Shown: positions 1-5,619 of the stretch, one piece after another
Numbering within the stretch: the first letter of the stretch is position 1
How the letters are laid out: each line of letters opens with the position of its first letter
NCBI GenBank assembly: GCA_017450425.1
Contig: JAFSUV010000185.1
Span: forward strand, 1 to 8,599
Length of the DNA stretch: 8,599 bases
Reading direction: 5' to 3'
Source: Kiritimatiellia bacterium
GTDB lineage: Bacteria > Verrucomicrobiota > Kiritimatiellia > RFP12 > UBA3636
Notes under the pieces: model-generated
The model's database searches: none
Seen by the model: only the letters and a program-made list of their open reading frames with translations
What the model was told of the DNA's origin: nothing
Program-made: the position numbers and the translations under genes

Positions 1-489
1 CGCGACGCACGCATCGGCGGGCGGGAGCCGCAGCGACTCCATCGCCAACTCGACGTCGTGATCGAGCTCCCAGAGGTTCTTTTCGTCGATTTCGTCCTGA
101 AGCCGCCCCATCTCGGCGTTGAGCTTCTCCAGCTCCGCATCGTCCGTCACCTCGCCGAGAAGGCCGCAGATTTCGTCGTAGCGGTCGAGCTTGGCCTGGG
201 CCTCGGCCACGCCTTCGCGGACGCATTCTTCGACGGTTTTCGACGGATCGAGCTGCGGCTCCTGCGGCAAGTACCCGACTTTCGTCGCGGCCGGGACGAT
301 GCACTGCCCCATGAACTCCCTGTCTTCCCCGGCGAGTATCCTGAGCAGACTCGACTTGCCGGAGCCGTTCACGCCGATGACGCCGATGTGGGCGCCGTGG
401 AAAAACGACAGGTTGACATCCTCCAAAACCGTTTTTGCGCCGTGCTGTTTCGTCACGGACACAAGGGACAACGCATATTCGCCAGCCAT
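1..489 (-). CDS. ettA: EttA, ABC-F translational throttle ATPase (N-terminal part, cut by window edge)
   Basis: ABC-F family ATPase that binds the ribosomal E site and, in E. coli, gates entry into elongation according to the ATP/ADP level; cytoplasmic, with no membrane domain. Only the first 163 codons are in the window; the second ATPase domain lies beyond base 1. Seen here: a first ABC domain with Walker A GVNGSGKSS (residues 39-47), then GYLPQEPQL (72-80) with the Q-loop Gln76. A charged, helical insertion follows at about 95-150, rich in Glu and Lys, in the place of the EttA arm that contacts the L1 stalk. LSFF, GYLPQEPQL and the stretch ending LRLP resemble E. coli EttA closely, which favours EttA over Uup or YheS. 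The ATG at 489 is preceded by GAGG at 503-500, 10 bases upstream. It is transcribed divergently from the GH31 gene and has a probable promoter at 586-576. Family assignment is strong; the exact ABC-F subtype rests on half a protein. Confidence 0.93.
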   Translation of the reverse strand, partial: MAGEYALSLVSVTKQHGAKTVLEDVNLSFFHGAHIGVIGVNGSGKSSLLRILAGEDREFMGQCIVPAATKVGYLPQEPQLDPSKTVEECVREGVAEAQAKLDRYDEICGLLGEVTDDAELEKLNAEMGRLQDEIDEKNLWELDHDVELAMESLRLPPADACVA

Positions 490-545
490 CGCTTCTTTTC
501 CTCGCACAGACTTCACCGCAGGGGCGGACCGGCGCACGAACGGGC

Positions 546-562
546 GGGCGCCGGTTGCGCCC
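546..562 (-). other. Hairpin at the 5' end of the ettA leader
   Basis: A perfect 6-bp GC stem: GGGCGC at 546-551 pairs with GCGCCC at 557-562 around a 5-base loop. If ettA starts at the promoter proposed at 586-576, transcription begins near 569. The hairpin would then lie a few bases into the mRNA, well upstream of the Shine-Dalgarno sequence. There is no T-run after it, so it is not a terminator. A role in protecting the 5' end is only inference. Confidence 0.3.
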
Positions 563-575
563 GAACTGGCGGGCA

Positions 576-586
576 ATGATAGCACA
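576..586 (-). promoter_or_regulatory. Probable ettA promoter, extended -10
   Basis: On the minus strand the sequence TGTGCTATCAT fits an extended -10 element: TGTG, one base, then TATCAT, which differs from TATAAT at one position. No good -35 is present at 17 bases; the hexamer there ends in ACA but otherwise does not match. The predicted start near 569 gives a leader of about 80 bases. The TGTG lies inside the dyad at 583-600. Confidence 0.5.
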
Positions 587-600
587 AGAAATTGTTTGTG
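583..600. promoter_or_regulatory. Imperfect 18-bp dyad between divergent promoters (possible operator)
   Basis: CACAAGAAATTGTTTGTG is symmetric at 14 of 18 positions, with arms CACAA and TTGTG around a central AATT. It sits exactly between the outward-facing -10 elements of ettA and the GH31 gene, in an AT-rich island within GC-rich DNA. It could bind a dimeric regulator. The symmetry may instead arise because each arm is the TG-type extended -10 of the promoter on its side. Confidence 0.3.
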
Positions 601-609
601 TAGTAGAAT
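597..609 (+). promoter_or_regulatory. Possible promoter of the GH31 gene
   Basis: TAGAAT at 604-609 matches TATAAT at five of six positions and is preceded by TGTG at 597-600, two bases farther away than in a standard extended -10. No clear -35 exists: the hexamer 17 bases upstream (581-586) ends in ACA only and overlaps the ettA -10. The predicted start near 616 leaves about 70 bases before the ATG at 685. Confidence 0.3.
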
Positions 610-684
610 GCGGCTCCGCTCCGGCCATCGGCGCAATCGATGCGCGGGCATGGCGACCGGAGCGCAACGGACTACTCAAAGAAA

Positions 685-2268
685 ATGGGAACCGACAATC
701 CGAAGCGCATTTCCCGCATCGCCCTTCTCGACGGCGAGCGGTGGTGGGGCGGCGGCGGCGGCGACGGCCAGCGCCAGCCTTACGGCGGCGGCGATTCGCC
801 GCGCGTCGATTTGCGCGTCCACGGCAACACCTCTTCGCCGCTGCTCGTTTCGTCGCGCGGCCGCTACGTCTGGAGCGAGAAGCCTTTCGGCTACGAGTTC
901 AAGGGCGGCGAACTCCTGCTCGACTCGGACTTGGGGCCGATCGCCCCGGTACAGGCCGGCGAAACGCTGCGCGACGCCTACCTCGCCGCGGCCGGCGCGC
1001 ACATGCGCTTCGGCGGCGCCATGCCGCCGGACCTCTTTTTCACGCTCCCGCAATGGAACAACTGGATCGAGCTTTTCCTCAACGGGATGGATCAAAAGGC
1101 GGCGGACGACTACACGCGCGAACTTGCCGGAAGCGGCTTCCCGTGCGGCATTTACATGATGGACGGCGGCTGGCTCTCGCACCAGGGGTCATACGAGTTT
1201 TACGCGCCGGACTACCCGGATCCGCACGGCATGTTCGACCGCATCCGTTCGCACGGCTGGACGCCGCTCATCTGGACTGCGCACTTCGTGTCGCCCGACA
1301 GCCGCGAATACAAGCGCCTGCGCTACCACGAAAAATTCGACACGCTCGATTACCTGGCGTACCGCAGAGACCCCGCCTCCCGCGAGGCGGCGGCGATTCG
1401 CTGGTGGAGCGGAATCAGCGCAATCTACGACCTCACCAAGCCCGAGGCCAACGCCTACTACGCCAAGACCCTCAGGGACTTCGCCGCCGAATACGGCATC
1501 GCCGGCTTCAAGTTCGATGCCGGCGACCCCAAGTTCATGGCCGAGGACTGCCGCTTCCACGATCCGGACGCGGAGCCTGTCGATTACACGCGCCTCTACG
1601 CCGAACTCGCCGCGCGCGAATTCCCGTTCCACGAGATCCGCGTGAGCTGGAAATGCGGCGGACTTCCGCTCGTGACGCGCCTCAACGACCTGGCCCACGC
1701 CTGGACCGGGCCGCGCGCCCAGGACCGGGCCATCCCGCAGATCATCGCCGCCGGCCTTCTCGGCTGCCCGTACGCGCTCGCCGACATGGTCGGCGGCGGG
1801 CTCGAAGTCTCGTTCGTCGGCGGGAAAATCGACGAAAAGCTCTTCGTGCGCTCGGCGGCGATGCAGTCGCTGATGCCCATGATGCAGTTTTCGCCGGCGC
1901 CGTGGCGCCACCTTTCGCCGGAAGGCGTCGAACTTTGCCGCGCGTTCGCCGCGCTCCACATCGAGTTTGCGCCGTACATCCTCGAAACGGCGCGCCACGC
2001 GGCGGCGACGGGCGAACCCATCGTGCGCGCGATGGAATACGAGTTCCCCGGGCAGGGGTTTGCGCGTCCGATGCAGCAGTTCATGCTCGGGGACCGCTGG
2101 CTCGTCGCGCCGGTCGTCACGCCCGACGACGCCAAGACGGTGGAGCTGCCGGCGGGCCGCTGGCGCGACGACCTCGGCGAAATCCACACGGGGCCGGCCA
2201 CGCTGCGCCTCGAGCGCGTCCCGCTTTCGCGCCTTCCGCGCTACGAAGCGCTGCCGCCGCTGAAGTGA
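685..2268 (+). CDS. GH31 family glycosidase, MYORG-like branch (possible alpha-galactosidase or alpha-glucosidase)
   Basis: Retaining alpha-glycosidase of family GH31, 527 residues from the ATG at 685. Near the N terminus GERWWGG (residues 17-23) starts a short beta domain. The catalytic barrel follows from about 115, with YMMDGGW (157-163) on an active-site strand. The nucleophile is Asp278 in GFKFDAGD (274-281). The likely acid/base is Asp335 in TRLNDLAHAWTG, 57 residues later. YALADMVGG (363-371) resembles the PDMVGG-type motif of MYORG relatives. The C-terminal beta domain includes RWLVAPVV (471-478) and LPAGRW (488-493). There is no signal peptide or membrane segment, so a cytoplasmic enzyme acting on an imported or internal glycoside is inferred. 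The in-frame ATG at 640 would add 15 residues unlike the family; neither start has a clear Shine-Dalgarno sequence. No transporter or sugar regulator lies beside it. The family is secure; the substrate cannot be read from sequence, although characterised MYORG relatives include alpha-galactosidases. Confidence 0.9.
   Translation: MGTDNPKRISRIALLDGERWWGGGGGDGQRQPYGGGDSPRVDLRVHGNTSSPLLVSSRGRYVWSEKPFGYEFKGGELLLDSDLGPIAPVQAGETLRDAYLAAAGAHMRFGGAMPPDLFFTLPQWNNWIELFLNGMDQKAADDYTRELAGSGFPCGIYMMDGGWLSHQGSYEFYAPDYPDPHGMFDRIRSHGWTPLIWTAHFVSPDSREYKRLRYHEKFDTLDYLAYRRDPASREAAAIRWWSGISAIYDLTKPEANAYYAKTLRDFAAEYGIAGFKFDAGDPKFMAEDCRFHDPDAEPVDYTRLYAELAAREFPFHEIRVSWKCGGLPLVTRLNDLAHAWTGPRAQDRAIPQIIAAGLLGCPYALADMVGGGLEVSFVGGKIDEKLFVRSAAMQSLMPMMQFSPAPWRHLSPEGVELCRAFAALHIEFAPYILETARHAAATGEPIVRAMEYEFPGQGFARPMQQFMLGDRWLVAPVVTPDDAKTVELPAGRWRDDLGEIHTGPATLRLERVPLSRLPRYEALPPLK
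748..762 (+). repeat. Five-fold GGC triplet run inside the GH31 gene
   Basis: Five consecutive in-frame GGC codons give Gly22-Gly26 directly after the conserved WW of GERWWGG. Only the first two glycines belong to the motif; the rest fill positions that are usually varied. A short triplet run like this can change length by slippage in whole codons. Confidence 0.6.
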
Positions 2269-2317
2269 ACGGCGCGGAATCCGGGCCGGAAAACGCCCCG
2301 CGCACGAAAGCCGGAAA

Positions 2318-2328
2318 TGTGGGATAAT
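2318..2328 (+). promoter_or_regulatory. Probable metY promoter, extended -10 inside a palindrome
   Basis: TGTGGGATAAT: TGTG at 2318-2321, one base, then GATAAT at 2323-2328, which differs from TATAAT only at the first base. There is no convincing -35. The -10 lies within the perfect 11-base palindrome GGGATAATCCC (2321-2331), which might also serve as a protein site. The predicted start near 2335 gives a leader of about 80 bases before the ATG at 2417. Confidence 0.5.
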
Positions 2329-2337
2329 CCCGCCCCG

Positions 2338-2355
2338 GATTCGCGAAAGCGGTTC
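2338..2355 (+). other. Small hairpin with GAAA tetraloop at the 5' end of the metY leader
   Basis: CGC (2342-2344) pairs with GCG (2349-2351) around a GAAA loop. A G-U pair and two outer pairs (2339/2354 and 2338/2355) extend it across one mismatch. It would lie within a few bases of the predicted transcription start. The rest of the leader does not resemble any SAM riboswitch class I can recognise. Confidence 0.25.
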
Positions 2356-2416
2356 AGCGGTCAAGGCCGGAGCGCGAAGACAAGGCACACATCAATCAAG
2401 TTAGGAGACAAGGAAA

Positions 2417-3685
2417 ATGAAACTCGACACGATTTGCATCCAAGGCGGCTGGAAGCCCAAAAACGGCGAATCCCGCCAGCTTCCCATATTCCAGAGCACG
2501 ACATGGCGCTATTCGACGAGCGAAGAGATGGGCAAGCTCTTCGACCTCGAAGCGTCCGGCTACTTCTACACCCGGCTCCAGAACCCGACAAACGACGTGG
2601 TGGCGGACAAGATCCGCGAGCTCGAAGGCGGAGTCGGGGCGATGCTCACGTCGTCCGGCCAGGCCGCAAACTTCTACGCCCTCTTCAACATCGCCAGCGC
2701 CGGCGACCACATCCTTTCCACTGCGGCGATCTACGGCGGCACGTCGAACCTGTTCACCGTGACGATGAAGAAGATGGGCATCGAGATCGAACTCGTCGAT
2801 CAGGACCTGCCGGAAGAGGAAATCGCGAAGAAGTTCCGCCCGAACACGAAGGCCGTATTCGGCGAAACGCTCACGAATCCCGGAGTGCGCGTGCTCGATC
2901 TCGAGAAATTCGCCCGGCTGGCGCACTCGCACGGAGTGCCGTTCATCGTCGATAACACCTTCCCGACGCCGATAAACTGCCGCCCGTTCGAGTGGGGGGT
3001 CGATATCGTGACGCACTCGACCACGAAGTACATGGACGGGCATGCGTGCCAAACCGGCGGCATCATCGTCGATAGCGGCAACTTCGACTGGGATGCGCAC
3101 GCGGACAAGTTCCCCGGCCTCACGACGCCGGACGAGAGCTACCACGGACTCACGTACACGAAGAAGTTCGGCAAGATGGCCTACACCGTGAAACTCGTGG
3201 CACAGCTCATGCGCGACCTCGGCTCCCAGGCGTCGCCTTTCAGCGCGTTCCTCCTCAACCTCGGTCTTGAAACGCTCCACCTGCGCATGCCCCGCCACTG
3301 CGAAAACGCGCTCAAGGTCGCGGAATTCCTGAAGAGCCGGCCCGAAGTCGAATGGGTCAACTACCCCGGCCTCAAGGACAGCAAGGATCACGCGCTCGCC
3401 GAGAAGTACATGCCCGGCGGGACCTGCGGCGTAATCGCCTTTGCCGTGAAGGGCACGCGCGAAGACGCCGTGAAGTTCATCGACCGCTTCAAGTTCATCA
3501 GCATCGAGACGCATGTCGCCGACAGCCGCACCTGCGTGCTGCACCCCGCCAGCCACACGCACCGGCAACTCTCGTCGCAGCAGCTCGCCGAGGCCGGCAT
3601 CCCCGAAGGGCTTATCCGCCTCTCGTGCGGGCTCGAGGCCGCCGAGGACATCATCGGCGACCTCAAGCAGGCGTTCGAGGCCTAA
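2417..3685 (+). CDS. metY: O-acetylhomoserine sulfhydrylase-like PLP enzyme (Cys/Met metabolism family)
   Basis: PLP enzyme of the Cys/Met metabolism family, 422 residues, the usual length for O-acetylhomoserine sulfhydrylase (MetY). That enzyme makes homocysteine from O-acetylhomoserine and sulfide in the cytoplasm. Seen here: YTRLQNPT (51-58), SSGQAA (79-84) for phosphate binding, Asp179 in VDNTF contacting the pyridine nitrogen, Lys204 in HSTTKYMDGH as the Schiff-base lysine, and Arg401 in RLSCGLE for the substrate carboxylate. The insertion after Lys204 (about 217-255, with FPGLTTPDESYHGLTY) is typical of sulfhydrylases and not of cystathionine synthase or lyase. The start is firm: AGGAG at 2403-2407 lies nine bases before the ATG, and MKLDTICIQGG is a family-like N terminus. 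It has its own promoter element upstream and a possible terminator downstream, so it is probably monocistronic. No metX or other methionine gene is nearby. A methionine gamma-lyase role is less likely but not excluded. Confidence 0.92.
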   Translation: MKLDTICIQGGWKPKNGESRQLPIFQSTTWRYSTSEEMGKLFDLEASGYFYTRLQNPTNDVVADKIRELEGGVGAMLTSSGQAANFYALFNIASAGDHILSTAAIYGGTSNLFTVTMKKMGIEIELVDQDLPEEEIAKKFRPNTKAVFGETLTNPGVRVLDLEKFARLAHSHGVPFIVDNTFPTPINCRPFEWGVDIVTHSTTKYMDGHACQTGGIIVDSGNFDWDAHADKFPGLTTPDESYHGLTYTKKFGKMAYTVKLVAQLMRDLGSQASPFSAFLLNLGLETLHLRMPRHCENALKVAEFLKSRPEVEWVNYPGLKDSKDHALAEKYMPGGTCGVIAFAVKGTREDAVKFIDRFKFISIETHVADSRTCVLHPASHTHRQLSSQQLAEAGIPEGLIRLSCGLEAAEDIIGDLKQAFEA

Positions 3686-3691
3686 CGGGCT

Positions 3692-3718
3692 GCGGGGCAG
3701 TTTCCCGCGCTCTTGTTT
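3692..3718 (+). terminator. Possible intrinsic terminator of metY
   Basis: Seven bases after the metY stop, GCGGG (3692-3696) pairs with CCCGC (3704-3708), and one more G-U pair can close the loop. The following bases, GCTCTTGTTT (3709-3718), form an interrupted T-rich tract. Stem and tract are both modest, so partial read-through into glmS is possible. Confidence 0.4.
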
Positions 3719-3721
3719 CGA

Positions 3722-3751
3722 TTCGCCTCCATTGGCGAACTGTCGGCGAAC
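3722..3751 (+). repeat. Inverted and direct repeats in the glmS leader
   Basis: TTCGCC (3722-3727) is the exact reverse complement of GGCGAA at 3734-3739 and again of GGCGAA at 3745-3750. The two right arms belong to a direct repeat of GGCGAAC with an 11-base period. The left arm can therefore pair with either copy, giving two exclusive hairpins; alternatively the 3722-3739 dyad could be a DNA operator. No T-run follows. There is no room for, and no sign of, the glmS ribozyme in the 95-base gap after metY. Confidence 0.35.
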
Positions 3752-3780
3752 CTGATTTCAAACCCTTCTTCTGCGACGAA

Positions 3781-5619
3781 ATGTGCGGCATCATCGGCTT
3801 TACCGGGCAAGCGCCCGCCCTGTCCTTCCTTCTTGACGGCCTGAGGCGCATGGAATACCGCGGATACGACTCCGCGGGAGTAGCCCTGTGCGGCGCTTCC
3901 GGCGACAGGCTCGACATCCGGCGGGCCGTGGGCAACGTGTCGGAACTCGAAAAGGCGGTCGCCGAAAACCCGCCGGACCGGAGCGCGCGCTGCGGGATCG
4001 GCCACACCCGGTGGGCGACTCACGGCGCCCCGTCGGAGCGCAACGCGCATCCGCACGTGTCGCCGAGCGGCAAGATCGCGATCGTCCACAACGGCATCAT
4101 CGACAACTTCGCCGAGCTCAAGGCGCGCCTCGCGGCGACGGGGCACGTCTTCAATTCCGACACCGACAGCGAAGTGCTGGCGCATCTGGTCGAAGAAGCC
4201 GCCGGAAACACGCTTGCGGAGAAGGTGATGGCGGCTCTCACCCCGGTCAGGGGGACGTACGGCATAGCGGTCGTGTCGTGCGACTGGCCCGGCGTCATTG
4301 TCGTGGCCCGCAAAGGCTCGCCGATCGCGGTCGGCATCGCGGGATCGGCGGCGATGGTGGCGTCCGACCCGGCGGCCCTGGCCGGGCGGGCCGAGCGCGT
4401 GGCGTATCTCGACGACGGCGACGTGGCGATCCTGACGCCGGGGTCGTTCGAGGTGCGTTCGCTCGCCAACACCCCGGTGGACAGGCCGGCGTCGCCTCTC
4501 GACATCGATCCGGCGGCGGTGGAGAAGGGCGGCTTCGAGCACTTCATGCTCAAGGAAATATTCGAGCAGCCGGAAGCGCTGGAAAACTGTCTCCGCGGGC
4601 GTCTTCTGCCGGACGAAGGCACGGCGAAGCTCTCCGGGCTGCGCCTCGGCCCGCGCGAAATGGCGTCGCTCTGCAACATCGTGGTCACGGCGTGCGGCAC
4701 GAGCTACTACGCCGGGCTGCACGGGGTCTATGCGTTCGAGCAGTTCGCCGGCATCCCTTCGCGCATAGAGCAGGCCGCCGAATTCCGCTACCGCAATCCG
4801 ATCGTGTCGCCGGACACGGCGCTCGTGTCGCTTTCGCAATCCGGCGAAACTGCAGACACGCTCGCGGCGGTGCGCGAAGCGAAGCGCAAAGGCGCCCTGG
4901 TGCTGTCGATTTGCAATGTCGTGGGTTCGACGATAGCGCGCGAGGCCGGGCGCGGCGTCTATCTGCACGCCGGCCCGGAAATAGGAGTCGCCTCGACGAA
5001 GGCCTTCCTCTGCCAGGTGGCGGCGCTCGAAATGATGGCGCTGCTGCTCGGCAGGACGCGCCGGCTCTCGGGCGCCGAAGGGGCCATTGTCGTGAAGGCG
5101 CTGGAGTCCACCCCCGAATTGGTGCGGGCCGTACTGGCCCAAAACGACCGCATTGCGACGATCGCCGAAAAATACGCCTCGGCGAACGATGCGTTTTTCA
5201 TCGGCCGCGGCTACCAGTACCCGGCGGCGCTCGAAGGCGCGCTCAAACTCAAGGAGATTTCGTACGTCCACGCCGAGGGCTACCACGCGGCGGAACTGAA
5301 GCACGGCCCGATAGCCCTCCTTGAGCCTGCGGTGCCGGTCGTCGCCCTCGCCCCGCAAGGCCCCGAGCACGACAAGACGCTCGCCAACATCCAGGAATGC
5401 CGCGCGCGGAGCGCCCCCGTGGTGGCGATCGCGACCGAGTCCGACCCTGCGATCCGCGCCTTTACGGAAGACATCATCGAAGTGCCGCCGTGCCCGGACT
5501 TCATCGCGGCGGTGCCGGTAGTGGTCGCGGAGCAGCTTTTCGCCTACCACGTGGCGCGACTGCGCGGCGAGCCGATCGACAGGCCGCGCAACCTCGCGAA
5601 GTCCGTCACCGTCGAGTGA
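3781..5619 (+). CDS. glmS: Glutamine--fructose-6-phosphate aminotransferase (isomerizing), GlmS
   Basis: Makes glucosamine-6-phosphate from fructose-6-phosphate and glutamine, the committed step to UDP-GlcNAc for peptidoglycan and lipopolysaccharide; cytoplasmic homodimer. It has 612 residues, against about 610 for the family. The start is fixed by chemistry: Cys2 must become the N-terminal nucleophile of the glutaminase domain (MCGIIGFTG). That domain (2 to about 240) shows YRGYDSAG (26-33), HTRWATHG (75-82), HNGIIDN (103-109) and SDTDSE (126-131). The linker carries EHFMLKEIFEQP (253-264). The first SIS domain has CGTSYYA (305-311) and SQSGETADT (352-360). The second has KLKEISYVHAEGYHAAELKHGP (from 489), including Glu492 and His508, and the tail ends NLAKSVTVE with the conserved Lys607. 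All expected catalytic residues are present. There is no Shine-Dalgarno sequence before the ATG, which is unusual for an essential gene. Its 3' end overlaps the convergent recJ by 14 bp. Confidence 0.97.
   Translation: MCGIIGFTGQAPALSFLLDGLRRMEYRGYDSAGVALCGASGDRLDIRRAVGNVSELEKAVAENPPDRSARCGIGHTRWATHGAPSERNAHPHVSPSGKIAIVHNGIIDNFAELKARLAATGHVFNSDTDSEVLAHLVEEAAGNTLAEKVMAALTPVRGTYGIAVVSCDWPGVIVVARKGSPIAVGIAGSAAMVASDPAALAGRAERVAYLDDGDVAILTPGSFEVRSLANTPVDRPASPLDIDPAAVEKGGFEHFMLKEIFEQPEALENCLRGRLLPDEGTAKLSGLRLGPREMASLCNIVVTACGTSYYAGLHGVYAFEQFAGIPSRIEQAAEFRYRNPIVSPDTALVSLSQSGETADTLAAVREAKRKGALVLSICNVVGSTIAREAGRGVYLHAGPEIGVASTKAFLCQVAALEMMALLLGRTRRLSGAEGAIVVKALESTPELVRAVLAQNDRIATIAEKYASANDAFFIGRGYQYPAALEGALKLKEISYVHAEGYHAAELKHGPIALLEPAVPVVALAPQGPEHDKTLANIQECRARSAPVVAIATESDPAIRAFTEDIIEVPPCPDFIAAVPVVVAEQLFAYHVARLRGEPIDRPRNLAKSVTVE

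Noticed and set aside
2271..2303. Terminator after the GH31 gene
   Set aside because: GCGCGG and CCGCGC could pair across a long loop, but no T-run follows, so there is no support for intrinsic termination.
435..2327. Long plus-strand frame of 630 codons over the GH31 gene
   Set aside because: Very Arg- and Pro-rich with no recognisable motif. It lies in another frame of a gene with clear GH31 catalytic motifs and is a by-product of high GC content.
2329..2416. SAM riboswitch in the metY leader
   Set aside because: Looked for because metY genes are often under SAM control. The segment of about 80 bases has only one small hairpin and does not match the conserved cores of the SAM classes I know; a covariance-model scan would settle it.
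2396..3568. Antisense frame of 390 codons opposite metY
   Set aside because: No recognisable domain. The opposite strand has every catalytic residue expected of a sulfhydrylase.
3686..3780. glmS self-cleaving ribozyme
   Set aside because: The gap is only 95 bases, well short of the ribozyme length, and the conserved core is not visible.
3682..5550. Long antisense frame of 622 codons opposite glmS
   Set aside because: Composition is dominated by Arg, His and Val repeats typical of the complement of GC-rich codons. It has no motif or ribosome site, and glmS on the other strand is beyond doubt.
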